From NCBI RefSeq assembly GCF_020911925.1, contig NZ_CP087134.1, forward strand, positions 2,232,001-2,296,000: DNA of 64,000 nt, in the 5' to 3' direction. Shown here piece after piece: positions 45,944 through 54,829 of the stretch. The position numbers and the translations under genes were made by a program. The notes beneath the pieces were generated by a model. That model was not told the origin of the DNA. It did not search any database and saw nothing but the letters and a program-made list of their open reading frames with translations. Within the stretch, counting starts at the first letter, position 1; every line of letters begins with the position of its first letter. Source of the stretch: Flavobacterium cupriresistens. Its GTDB lineage: Bacteria; Bacteroidota; Bacteroidia; Flavobacteriales; Flavobacteriaceae.

Positions 45944-47356
45944 ATGCAAGAAGACAACCAAGAACATTTTAAAAGAGAACTCGGATTATTAGATGGAACC
46001 ATGCTTGTGGTAGGTTCTATGATCGGGTCAGGGATTTTTATAGTAAGTGCTGATATTACCAGACAAGTAGGTTCTGCCGGATGGCTGACACTGATTTGGC
46101 TGCTTTCAGGATTAATTACAGTTATTGCGGCTGTGAGTTATGGAGAATTGAGTGCCATGTTTCCAAAAGCGGGAGGACAGTATGTGTACCTGAAAGAAGC
46201 ATACAATAAATTGATTGCGTTTCTGTACGGCTGGAGCTTTTTTGCTGTCATACAAACCGGTACAATTGCTGCGGTAGGAGTGGCTTTCTCCAAGTTTGCG
46301 GCTTATCTTTATGAACCTTTGAGTGACGAAAATGTATTGTTTACATTGGGGGCTTTTAAACTCAATGCCGCTCAGATTGTTTCGATTTTCACGATTATTT
46401 TATTGACGTATATTAATAGCCGTGGTGTAAAAAACGGAAAGATTCTGCAAACGGTTCTTACGATTATCAAAATTTTATCCTTGTTGGGCTTAATCGTTTT
46501 TGGATTAACGCTGGCTGCGAAAGCTTCGGTTTGGGATGCCAACTGGGCGGATGCCTGGACAACACGTGCTTATAATGCCGAAACAGGCTCATGGCTTCCG
46601 ATTGGCGGAACGGCTTTGATTACTGGTATCTCTGCGGCGATGGTAGGATCTTTATTTTCAAGTGATGCTTGGAATGGGGTGACTTTTATTGCAGGAGAAA
46701 TTAAAAACCCAAAACGTAACGTTGGTTTCAGTTTGTTTCTTGGAACTTTTATAGTGACGATTATTTATGTATTAACCAATTTGATGTATTTGGCTGTAAT
46801 TCCGCTTAACGAAATTGCAACAGCAAAATCAGATCGTGTAGCCGTTGTAGCTTCAGATTATATTTTTGGAGATATCGGAACGTTGATTATCGCAATCATG
46901 ATTATGATCTCGACTTTTGCCTGTAATAATGGATTGATTATGGCTGGGGCAAGAGTTTATTATACGATGGCAAATGATGGTCTGTTCTTCAAAAAAGCAG
47001 CTGTTCTAAACGAATCGAGTGTTCCGGAATGGGCACTTTGGGCGCAATGTTTCTGGGCTTCGGCTTTGTGTTTGACAGGGAAATACGGAGATTTATTGGA
47101 CTTCGTAATTATCATCGTTTTGATTTTTTATATTTTAACAATTTACGGAATCTTTATCCTACGCAGAAAAATGCCAGACGTAGAGCGACCTTATAAAGCG
47201 TTTGGATATCCGTTTTTACCACTGCTGTATATTGTAATTGCGACTGCTATTTGTATTTCGCTATTAATCACAAAATTCTCAACCTGTGGCTGGGGAATCT
47301 TGATTATGTTAATTGGAATTCCGGTGTATTATTTAACGAAACCGAAAGAGGTTTAG
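45944..47356 (+). CDS. APC-family amino acid/polyamine transporter
   Basis: A 470-residue protein with about 12 transmembrane helices. The first helix has GTMLVVGSMIGSGIFIVSADI, followed by the SYGELSAMFPKAGGQYVYLKEAYN signature in helix 3. The features fit the APC/LAT-like branch of amino acid permeases or exchangers. It is a paralogue of, but clearly divergent from, the permease at 1962-3422. It is followed by a composite palindromic repeat rather than a plain terminator. Confidence 0.9.
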   Translation: MQEDNQEHFKRELGLLDGTMLVVGSMIGSGIFIVSADITRQVGSAGWLTLIWLLSGLITVIAAVSYGELSAMFPKAGGQYVYLKEAYNKLIAFLYGWSFFAVIQTGTIAAVGVAFSKFAAYLYEPLSDENVLFTLGAFKLNAAQIVSIFTIILLTYINSRGVKNGKILQTVLTIIKILSLLGLIVFGLTLAAKASVWDANWADAWTTRAYNAETGSWLPIGGTALITGISAAMVGSLFSSDAWNGVTFIAGEIKNPKRNVGFSLFLGTFIVTIIYVLTNLMYLAVIPLNEIATAKSDRVAVVASDYIFGDIGTLIIAIMIMISTFACNNGLIMAGARVYYTMANDGLFFKKAAVLNESSVPEWALWAQCFWASALCLTGKYGDLLDFVIIIVLIFYILTIYGIFILRRKMPDVERPYKAFGYPFLPLLYIVIATAICISLLITKFSTCGWGILIMLIGIPVYYLTKPKEV

Positions 47357-47359
47357 CTA

Positions 47360-47660
47360 GGAGTTGCTGAGGTTCTGAGATGCTGAGATGCTGAGTTTTT
47401 TTGTTTCAAGTTTCAGGTTTCAAGTTTCAGGTTTGAAGTTTCAGGTTTGAAGTTTCAAGTTTCAGGTCTCAGGTTTCAAGTGGAAGACTTTGCGATTTTG
47501 CGTCTTTGCGAGAAATTTAACCGCAAGGTTCGCAAAGGGTTTGCGTAAAGAGCGCAAGGCTTTTTTAAGGTGCACAATTTTTTGTTCGCAAAGACATAAA
47601 GCTTTTACCTCTGTAGCTCAGAATCTTAGAACCTCAGTACCTAAGAACCTTAGAAGCTAA
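47360..47660. repeat. Composite palindromic repeat with GTTTCAA/GTTTCAG tandem core
   Basis: The outer arms GTTGCTGAGGTTCTGAGATG (47363 on) and CTCAGAATCTTAGAACCTCAG (47617-47637) are mutual inverted repeats. Inside is a run of about ten 7-mers of GTTTCAA/GTTTCAG type (about 47403-47480), then an inverted repeat of CTTTGCGAG / GTTCGCAAAG type (about 47481-47570). A smaller relative lies at 63317-63415. No gene is present in 47357-47726. Confidence 0.7.
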
Positions 47661-47663
47661 AAA

Positions 47664-47700
47664 AAACGACACTACTTTAAGAAAAGAGAGTGTCGTTTAA
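47664..47700. terminator. Terminator of the DUF1810 gene
   Basis: AAACGACACT and AGTGTCGTTT pair perfectly with A and T runs outside. It is 27 bp past the DUF1810 stop on the minus strand and could also stop transcription from the permease. Confidence 0.85.
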
Positions 47701-47726
47701 ATCAAATGATCAATTGTCGCAGTAGC

Positions 47727-48188
47727 TTAAACTACTTCAGGCTCAACAGACGATTTTATTGTTGAATTAATAATAGACATTGTAAAGGGATCCATTTCGC
47801 CGGAGAAAAAAGCATCCAATACATTCTGAAATATAGGATTCGTATTTTCTACCAGGAAAAAAAGTGTCATGCAAGAACGCAATTTGCGAGCATCTAAGTC
47901 TCCCAAAATAGCTTCGGCAGATTTTCTATTATACGTTAATAATAGTTCTGAAATTTCGATAAGGTGTTTTCCTAATATAGGATGCTCCAGAAAATCAGCC
48001 GCTTCTTTCAGGTCGTTAATGGCATAATAATTTGCAGTATCGCTCTTGCCTAATCCTTTGATTTGAGGGAAGATAAACCACATCCAGTGGGTTTCTTTTT
48101 TCCCTTTGTTAATCTCAGAAAGAGCAGTAAGATAAAGTTTGTTTTGCGCATCTAAAAAGCGCATTAAATCATTGTTTGAATAAGCCAT
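47727..48188 (-). CDS. DUF1810 family protein
   Basis: A 153-residue protein with the DUF1810 pattern: FLDAQNKLYLTALSEINKGKK at the start, then HWMWFIFPQIKGLG and the LDARKLRSCMTLF segment. It has no signal peptide or membrane helix. The family is widespread and uncharacterised; some members occur next to macro-domain or YbiA-like NAD-related proteins. A -7-like element (TACTTTTG, plus 48220-48227) lies 32 bp ahead of the ATG. Confidence 0.88.
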   Translation of the reverse strand: MAYSNNDLMRFLDAQNKLYLTALSEINKGKKETHWMWFIFPQIKGLGKSDTANYYAINDLKEAADFLEHPILGKHLIEISELLLTYNRKSAEAILGDLDARKLRSCMTLFFLVENTNPIFQNVLDAFFSGEMDPFTMSIINSTIKSSVEPEVV

Positions 48189-48353
48189 TTTGGTATTTTA
48201 TTTATAAAAAAAAGGGTTGCAAAAGTACAAAAAAAATCGGGTTTATCTAGTAAAAGCTTCATACAGTGTGCGTTTTAACTTTTGAAGGAAGGTATCTCTT
48301 ACGCTAATACACGTGTAAAAAAGCGTGTTATTTACTTTATTGGGTCATAATCA

Positions 48354-48977
48354 TCACTTTCGGAAGGTTCTTCTAAAAGTCAGATTGATTCGGGGTAATA
48401 CGTTTTTGGCTGTCTTAGGAACCTGATGTTGCCAAAAACTATTTGTGGTTCCTGCCATTAACAAAAAAGAACCATGATGTAATGGAATTTCCACCTGACC
48501 AATGTCTTTTCTAAACTTATGACGCAAGCGAAACATTCTGGTATCTCCAAAAGTCACTGATGCAATAATTGGATTTGAACCGGTATGGTGTTCTTTATCA
48601 CTGTGCCAGGCTACACTGTCGTTACCGTTTCGATACAAATTAAGGAGCAGACTATTAAAATCAAGTTGGGTTTCTTTTTCTACCCGGCTTCTGATGCTCA
48701 ATAAATCATAAGACCAGTCCGGGCCTTTTGGGTCTGCACCCTTATTCTCTTTATCCTCATACCAGGCAATCATTCTGGGTGCCGTAACGGTTTTATCAAA
48801 CATTTCCATTTCATATTCTCTCCATTTGGTTTGATGAAGCAGTTTTTCATAATATTGATCCGATTCTTCTTTGCTGAAAAAATTATCAATCAGAATCAGT
48901 TCGCAGTCAGGCAGGTCAAATACGGTTTTTCCGCGAAGGCCTGAAGTAAATAATTCGGTATCGTTAAATAGTGTCAT
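48354..48977 (-). CDS. alkB: AlkB-like Fe(II)/2-oxoglutarate dioxygenase
   Basis: A 207-residue oxygenase that repairs alkylated bases (1-methyladenine, 3-methylcytosine) by oxidative demethylation. The metal ligands are His125 and Asp127 (WHSDKEHH) and His184 (FWQHQVP), and the 2-oxoglutarate ligands Arg196 and Arg202 are in LPRINLTFRRT. The FGDTRMFRLR and HHGSFLLMAG segments are typical of AlkB. It starts 11 bp after the exonuclease-GIY-YIG gene and is the last gene of the damage cassette. It resembles the short Bacteroidetes AlkB group. Confidence 0.92.
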   Translation of the reverse strand: MTLFNDTELFTSGLRGKTVFDLPDCELILIDNFFSKEESDQYYEKLLHQTKWREYEMEMFDKTVTAPRMIAWYEDKENKGADPKGPDWSYDLLSIRSRVEKETQLDFNSLLLNLYRNGNDSVAWHSDKEHHTGSNPIIASVTFGDTRMFRLRHKFRKDIGQVEIPLHHGSFLLMAGTTNSFWQHQVPKTAKNVLPRINLTFRRTFRK

Positions 48978-48988
48978 GACTCAATTTT

Positions 48989-50380
48989 TTAAGATAAAGC
49001 TTGTTTTGAGAACTGTTTGTTAAATAGAATTTTATTCGGGTGCTTTTCTGCGTAAGCAAAAATTAAATGCATAATGTATTGATTGCTTTTGTAAGGTGTA
49101 ACATAATTTTTGACTTCTGATGGTTCTGTAATGGAAGCGTCTGAAGGAATGTATCCCATACCGTAAAAATGCCCTTTTTCAATCCAGATACAACTGCGCT
49201 CGTCAGTAGACCTGCCTTTGTCTATAATGGCGAAACTGGGTCTTTGGTTTAATAAAAAATCAATTGCATTGTCAACTTGTTCGTTGTGCAGTGCGACATC
49301 AGGGGAGTCTTCGATGTCATTATTTTGAAAAATTACTCCCTCTTCAGGTTTTGAATATTTACAAAAGCGCTGGTCGATTTTAAATTGTTCAGATAAACTT
49401 CTCAATAAGTTGATGGCATCATAAAGGCTGTTAAATTCATAAGTACAAACCTGAAATTTGTTGACTTTGCCGATTGCTAAATATTTATAACCATTTCGGG
49501 CTTCATATTGATAAAGTCCATATTTGGGTTCAAAACGTTTTAATGCCCGATTGTAGGTGGGCCATAATTGTTTGATTTCGGTACATTCTAAAAGCAACGC
49601 CATTAATTCAGTAGCACAAATTTCAAAAGAAATCCCGTAAATATCCCGCAGGAAATTTTGCCTTTGGGAGTTAATGTTATGCCCACTGAAATGAGAAGCA
49701 ACACGTTTTTTTATGTTCACGGCTTTACCAACATAAATGACTTTTTTTACCTGATTATAAAAATAATAGACTCCCGGTTTTTCCGGTAATTGAGTAAAAT
49801 CGTCAGGAGGCAGATTGGGAGGTAAACGTTGGTCTTGTGCCGTTTTTAGAATCATTTTTTCTATTTCTCCGGCATCGTCCCATTCAAGTAATAAAGAAAA
49901 TAAAAGGGCAGTAGCATCTGCATCTCCGCCGGCACGATGCCTGTTTTCTAGAACTATATCTAATGAATTACAAAGATTGCCTAAACTATACGAACTTAAT
50001 CCGGGTTTGATTTTTCTTGCTGCGCGAACGGTGCATAGCTTTCTTGCTGTCCATTTGAATCCCGCTTGTTCAAGTTGGTGTCGTACAAACGAATAATCAA
50101 AATTGACATTGTGTGCCACGAAAATACGATCAGTAAGCATTTCCAGTACTTTATCTGAAATAGCATCGAAGACCGGTGCATTTGCGACCATTTCGTTATT
50201 GATTCCTGTTAATCCAAAAATAGCAGCCGGTATTTCTCTTTCCGGATTTACAAGTGTTTCATAACGGTCGATTACATTTATACCGTCATGAATAACGATG
50301 GCAATTTCTGTAATGCGGCTGCCACTGGCATTACCGCCGGTGGTTTCGATATCTACTATGGCATATTCCTGCTTTTTCAT
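48989..50380 (-). CDS. Fusion of DnaQ-like 3'-5' exonuclease and GIY-YIG nuclease
   Basis: A 463-residue protein. Residues 1-170 are a DEDDh exonuclease: Asp10 and Glu12 (VDIETTGG), Asp95 (HNVNFDYSFVR) and His148/Asp153 (HRAGGDAD). Residues 200-290 are a GIY-YIG nuclease of UvrC/Cho type: GVYYF, YVGKA and Arg226, with the catalytic-type Glu in LLLECTEIKQ. The C-terminal part has no known domain. It could proofread for the DnaE2 polymerase and incise damaged DNA. It lies 125 bp after dnaE2 and is coupled to alkB. DnaQ/GIY fusions are known in several bacteria. Confidence 0.9.
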   Translation of the reverse strand: MKKQEYAIVDIETTGGNASGSRITEIAIVIHDGINVIDRYETLVNPEREIPAAIFGLTGINNEMVANAPVFDAISDKVLEMLTDRIFVAHNVNFDYSFVRHQLEQAGFKWTARKLCTVRAARKIKPGLSSYSLGNLCNSLDIVLENRHRAGGDADATALLFSLLLEWDDAGEIEKMILKTAQDQRLPPNLPPDDFTQLPEKPGVYYFYNQVKKVIYVGKAVNIKKRVASHFSGHNINSQRQNFLRDIYGISFEICATELMALLLECTEIKQLWPTYNRALKRFEPKYGLYQYEARNGYKYLAIGKVNKFQVCTYEFNSLYDAINLLRSLSEQFKIDQRFCKYSKPEEGVIFQNNDIEDSPDVALHNEQVDNAIDFLLNQRPSFAIIDKGRSTDERSCIWIEKGHFYGMGYIPSDASITEPSEVKNYVTPYKSNQYIMHLIFAYAEKHPNKILFNKQFSKQALS

Positions 50381-50505
50381 TTTTATAAAACGTAAATTCT
50401 TCTTTTGTTATTTAGATGCTTAATACGTGGCGCTATGTTTATTTGAATAAGTGAGCGTTACAAAGACTATGTTTTTATCTGTTAAAAAATAATGGTTTTC
50501 CTGTT

Positions 50506-53500
50506 TTAAAATTTCATTCGATGTCGGGGCAGATGAATTTCATGTTCCTGCGGATAAGGTTTTCGATGCGTATTACTGACATCTTCCTTAATTTGATTTT
50601 GAGTTTTAAACTGATGCTCTTTCGAATCGCTGTAACGCGGATCAGGAATAAAAGGCATTTTAGCCATTTTGTTAATGGTAATAGTCGGAAAGTGATAATC
50701 AACTTCTACAGTACCTAATAACAAATAACAGCCACCACCCTGAAACGGATATTGTATCAGACTATCCGGGAAATGTGCCGTATCAAAATAAGTTCCCTCA
50801 TTGTCCACCCAGGTTCCAAAATACATGGCTCCTTTTTTAGTGGGTACGTGTTTTCTTGAAATTAAATACGCCAACATTCGGACTTGTTTTTTATGATACA
50901 CCACAAGATCTTTGGCCATGATATCACCACGATATTTGGTTTGCAATAAATCAAAAGGAGAACAGGAAACGGGGAAACTCAGCAGCTCTATTTCATCAAA
51001 AGCATCTTCAAAAAAAGAACGTTCCAAAGTCGGAAGTTTGTATTCTTTGGCTGGTTCCTGCAAGAGCATCAGACTTCTGTTTTCGGGTTTGAAATTGGTT
51101 AAAAGCAGACTGGCTACAACCAGAAGCTGATTTTTGGTTTTTCCTGTAAAGCGAAAAGCACCAATAAAAATCAAAATTTTAATACCTTCCAAACCAATTG
51201 GAATGCGATTGATGAAATCCTCCAAAGAGGCAAAATCGCCATTTTTAGCACGATCGGATATGATGAGTAAGGTTATTTTTGATTCTAAACGCTCCAGATG
51301 CATAAAACCTAAATAAACAGCAGTGCCATATAAAGTGGTTTGGTAATCGCTTTTGTTGACACAAGGATTCTCAATCGTTGCTCCCGACATACGTGTTTCG
51401 TGTACGTAAACTTCGGTTCTGTAAAAACCACCCTGATTGTTGATTACCGCCACCATAAATTCGATAGGATAATTAACCTTCAAATACAAACTCTGATAAC
51501 TTTCTACGGCATAAGAAGCGGAATGTGCTTTACAAAAAGAATAACCCGCAAAAGATTCAATCTGACGGTAAATTTCTTCACTAAGCGCTTGAGGATGCCC
51601 TTTTTGGGCACAACAGGCAAAGAAATTGTCTTTTACTTTTTGTAACGCTGTTTTAGATCTGCCTTTACCGGACATGGCACGACGCAGGATATCTCCGTCG
51701 GCAGCAGGAAGACCTCCGTAATGCAGGGCGATTTTAATCACATCTTCCTGATACACCATAATACCGTAGGTTTCTCCGAGCTGCTCTTTAAATACCTCAT
51801 GAAAATAATCAAACTGATTGGGGTGATTGTGGCGAAAAATATATTCTTTCATCATTCCGGATTGTGCTACACCGGGACGAATAATAGAGGAAGCGGCTAC
51901 CAGAATTTTATACGTATCACAATTCAAACGACGCAATAAACCACGCATGGCTGGGCTTTCAATATAAAAACAGCCAATGGTTTTTCCTTGAGCCAGATAG
52001 GTATTGCAAACGGCTTCGTCTTTAGAAATAGCGGTGTTGCGAATATCAACTTTAATGCCTCTGTTTTTTTCAATAAGTTTCACACTATCGTCAATGTGAC
52101 CAATACCACGCTGGCTTAGAATATCAAATTTTTCAAAGCCAATATCTTCCGCTGTATGCATGTCAAAAAGAACAATGGGGAATCCTTTTGGAGGCATTTC
52201 CAGAGGCGTGTAGTTTGTTATCGGTTCTTCGGATACGATAATACCGCAAGAGTGCATGCTACGTTGATTGGGATATTTTTCAAGCAGCATACCGTATTCC
52301 TGCACGAGTTTTACAATTGAATTTGGTTCGTGCAGATTCATTGGATTTTTGGCGAGTTTGTCAAGTTCTTCTTTTGGAAGACCAAATACTTTACCCACTT
52401 CGCGAAAGATGGAGCGGTATTTGAATTCGACGTTAGTACCGCAAAAAGCCACATGATCCCTGCCGTATTTATCGAATATATAGTGAAGAATGGTATCGCG
52501 TTCTTTCCAGCTCCAATCGATATCAAAATCGGGAGGACTTTTACGGTTGAGGTTTAAAAAACGTTCAAAATAAAGATCCAATTCTATCGGGCAGATATCT
52601 GTAATGCCTAAACAATAAGCAATAATACTATTGGCACCGCTACCACGGCCAATGTGCATAAAACCCTGACTGTTGCTGTATTGTATGATATCCCAGGTGA
52701 TTAAAAAATAACCGCTAAACTCCAGTTCGTCAATTACTTTGAGCTCTTTTTCGATGCGTGATTTTGCCAAAGTATGATTTTCGCCATAGCGCCAAATCAA
52801 TCCTTTTTGCGCCAGCTCCGTTAGTAAAGCAAAGTCGGTCTTGCGATCGGTAGTAAAAAACTTTTTATTTTTTGGAGTTTTAAATTCGTAGGTGAAATTA
52901 CATTCGTCAATAACCTTTTGTGTATTGGCAATAATTTCCGGGTAATCGTCATAAGCAGATAAAAGGGACGAAAGAGGAAGCATTACTTCAGAAGTACTGC
53001 AATAATCAGCCTCAGTAAGTTTAGACAGTATGTTGTTGGTGTCTATGGCACGTAAAATTTTATGAAGATTAAATTCTTTTTTGGTTTGAAAAGTTACGGG
53101 CTGTAAAACAACCATTTTTTGGATTTTAGTTTTCCATTCTTTTAGAAAAAGCTTTGGTAAATCTTCAGGCCGAATTCCGATAAATTCATTTTCGCGAAGA
53201 ACAGGAGGTGCATTTTCTAAAGGATAGATAAGAAAGACAGCTTCAAATTCGGGTGCAATTTGAGGCAGCGTTTCTCCGCTGAAATTATGTGCCGTCAAAA
53301 ACCGATTCATTTCTGCAAGACCGTCTGCATTTTTTGCCAAACCGATATAACGTAATTGATGTTGCGAACGAAATTCGATACCAATTAAAGGTTTTATACC
53401 TTTTGGTTCACAGCCTTTTATAAAATCATAAATTCCGGTGACAGTATTAATGTCGGTAAGTGCCATGGCTTTTACATTGCATTCGACGGCCTGCTCAAGA

Positions 53501-53562
53501 AGTTTCTCAAGAGAAATAGTGCCATAACGCAGCGAATGAAAAGAATGACAGTTGAGATACAT
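50506..53562 (-). CDS. dnaE2: Error-prone DNA polymerase III alpha subunit (DnaE2-like)
   Basis: A 1018-residue C-family polymerase, shorter than replicative DnaE (about 1160). The catalytic aspartates are in PDFDIDWSW (E. coli 401/403 pair); the third is in the later GFEKFDILSQRGIGHIDD region. The GRGSGANSIIAYCLGI and GAYSFCKAHSASYA-like finger motifs are intact. The N-terminal PHP-like domain reads LNCHSFHSLRYG, with Asn at the position of the first metal His, so the exonuclease-like site is degenerate, as often in error-prone forms. Its ATG overlaps the dinB stop (TAATG), so the two polymerases are coupled. It should do translesion synthesis. Confidence 0.9.
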   Translation of the reverse strand: MYLNCHSFHSLRYGTISLEKLLEQAVECNVKAMALTDINTVTGIYDFIKGCEPKGIKPLIGIEFRSQHQLRYIGLAKNADGLAEMNRFLTAHNFSGETLPQIAPEFEAVFLIYPLENAPPVLRENEFIGIRPEDLPKLFLKEWKTKIQKMVVLQPVTFQTKKEFNLHKILRAIDTNNILSKLTEADYCSTSEVMLPLSSLLSAYDDYPEIIANTQKVIDECNFTYEFKTPKNKKFFTTDRKTDFALLTELAQKGLIWRYGENHTLAKSRIEKELKVIDELEFSGYFLITWDIIQYSNSQGFMHIGRGSGANSIIAYCLGITDICPIELDLYFERFLNLNRKSPPDFDIDWSWKERDTILHYIFDKYGRDHVAFCGTNVEFKYRSIFREVGKVFGLPKEELDKLAKNPMNLHEPNSIVKLVQEYGMLLEKYPNQRSMHSCGIIVSEEPITNYTPLEMPPKGFPIVLFDMHTAEDIGFEKFDILSQRGIGHIDDSVKLIEKNRGIKVDIRNTAISKDEAVCNTYLAQGKTIGCFYIESPAMRGLLRRLNCDTYKILVAASSIIRPGVAQSGMMKEYIFRHNHPNQFDYFHEVFKEQLGETYGIMVYQEDVIKIALHYGGLPAADGDILRRAMSGKGRSKTALQKVKDNFFACCAQKGHPQALSEEIYRQIESFAGYSFCKAHSASYAVESYQSLYLKVNYPIEFMVAVINNQGGFYRTEVYVHETRMSGATIENPCVNKSDYQTTLYGTAVYLGFMHLERLESKITLLIISDRAKNGDFASLEDFINRIPIGLEGIKILIFIGAFRFTGKTKNQLLVVASLLLTNFKPENRSLMLLQEPAKEYKLPTLERSFFEDAFDEIELLSFPVSCSPFDLLQTKYRGDIMAKDLVVYHKKQVRMLAYLISRKHVPTKKGAMYFGTWVDNEGTYFDTAHFPDSLIQYPFQGGGCYLLLGTVEVDYHFPTITINKMAKMPFIPDPRYSDSKEHQFKTQNQIKEDVSNTHRKPYPQEHEIHLPRHRMKF

Positions 53563-54743
53563 TAGAGGTGGCGTTTTAAAATTTCATTTTTAGTGTTGGG
53601 TTTGATAGACGCTCCGGCGCAACGCATAACGGCATCAAAACCATAACGGCTTTTCATTTTATCCATAGCGGCATATAAGGACAACATTTCCTGAGTATCT
53701 TCGAAAAGATCAATTTGATAGGTACCGCGAACGAGTCCGCTAAAGCGAATGCCAATCAAGCGAAGACGCATACGACGCTGATAAACTTTATCGAATAAAT
53801 CGTTTACGTTTTTATTTAAAATATGATCTGCTGATGTGTACGCAATTTTGCATTGCTTGGTCTCGGTGTCAAAATTGGCGTAACGTATTTTAACCGTAAT
53901 TGTAGAGGTTAACCATTGTTCAGAACGGAGTTGAAAAGCCAGTTTTTCGACCATTCCCATCAGTATTCTTCTCAATTTTGGAATATCGATCGTGTCCTGA
54001 GAAAAAGTATGTTCGGTAGAAATCGACTTTCGTTCAGAATAAGGTTCCACCGGAGTATTGTCAATGCCATTTGCTTTTTTCCAGATATCAAGACCATTTT
54101 TTCCGATCATGCGCTGCAGTACTTCGGCAGGCATTTCGGAGAGGGTTTGTATCGTGCGAATTCCGATTCGGGATAAGAGCTGAAAAGTTACATTACCAAC
54201 CATCGGTATTTTCTGAATCGATAATGGATTTAAAAAGGCTTGTACTTCATGTTCCGGAATTTCTAAATTTCCTTTTGGTTTGCCTTCTCCGGTTGCAATT
54301 TTAGAGACGGTTTTATTGACAGATAAAGAAAAACTAATTGGGAGTCCTGTTTCTTTATTGACCGCTTGCGCCAGTTCATTCGTCCATTTATAACTTCCAT
54401 GAAAACGATCCATACCGGTGATGTCAAGATAAAATTCATCGATACTGGCTTTTTCCATAATAGGTGCCTTTTCCTGAATTACCTGAGTGACATTATGTGA
54501 TAATTGAGAATATAATTCCATATCCCCTTTGATGATTTTGGCTTGTGGACAGAGTTTCATCGCCATGTAAATGGGCATGGCAGAACGAACTCCGAAATGA
54601 CGTGCTTCATAGGAGCAGGAAGCAACCACACCACGGTCACCGCCACCGATAATTAGCGGAATACCTTCTAATTGAGAATTGGTGAGCCTTTCGCAGGACA
54701 CAAAAAAAGTGTCCAAATCCATGTGTACAATTGCCCGTGCCAT
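53562..54743 (-). CDS. dinB: Y-family DNA polymerase IV
   Basis: A 393-residue translesion polymerase. Catalytic residues are Asp9 and Asp11 (HMDLDTFFVSCERL) and the Asp-Glu pair in SIDEFYLDIT; the YEARHFGVRSAMP motif and little finger domain are present. In the SOS regulon DinB bypasses alkylation and other lesions. It is the first gene of a polycistron with dnaE2 and lies divergent from the XRE-S24 repressor gene, whose product very likely represses it. The C-terminus lacks a clear beta-clamp motif. Confidence 0.92.
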   Translation of the reverse strand: MARAIVHMDLDTFFVSCERLTNSQLEGIPLIIGGGDRGVVASCSYEARHFGVRSAMPIYMAMKLCPQAKIIKGDMELYSQLSHNVTQVIQEKAPIMEKASIDEFYLDITGMDRFHGSYKWTNELAQAVNKETGLPISFSLSVNKTVSKIATGEGKPKGNLEIPEHEVQAFLNPLSIQKIPMVGNVTFQLLSRIGIRTIQTLSEMPAEVLQRMIGKNGLDIWKKANGIDNTPVEPYSERKSISTEHTFSQDTIDIPKLRRILMGMVEKLAFQLRSEQWLTSTITVKIRYANFDTETKQCKIAYTSADHILNKNVNDLFDKVYQRRMRLRLIGIRFSGLVRGTYQIDLFEDTQEMLSLYAAMDKMKSRYGFDAVMRCAGASIKPNTKNEILKRHL

Positions 54744-54763
54744 TTTTTTGTTTTTGAATAAGA

Positions 54764-54771
54764 CAAAATTA
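54764..54771 (-). promoter_or_regulatory. -7-like element of the dinB promoter
   Basis: TAATTTTG on the minus strand matches TAnnTTTG, 20 bp ahead of the dinB ATG. No TTG is found at 17-23 bp upstream; the nearest is 13 bp away. Confidence 0.45.
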
Positions 54772-54778
54772 GTACAGG

Positions 54779-54821
54779 TTGTAACAAAAATGATTATATT
54801 TGTTGTTCCAAATTATAACAA
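54779..54821. promoter_or_regulatory. Candidate operator region shared by dinB and the XRE-S24 repressor
   Basis: The 86-bp divergent spacer contains the palindrome TTGTAACAA (54779-54787) and a spaced inverted pair TTGTT (54800-54804) and AACAA (54817-54821). TATATTTG at 54795-54802, a -7 element for the repressor gene, lies between them. The layout suits autorepression and simultaneous control of dinB. The exact binding site cannot be settled by eye. Confidence 0.5.
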
Positions 54822-54829
54822 AATAAATT

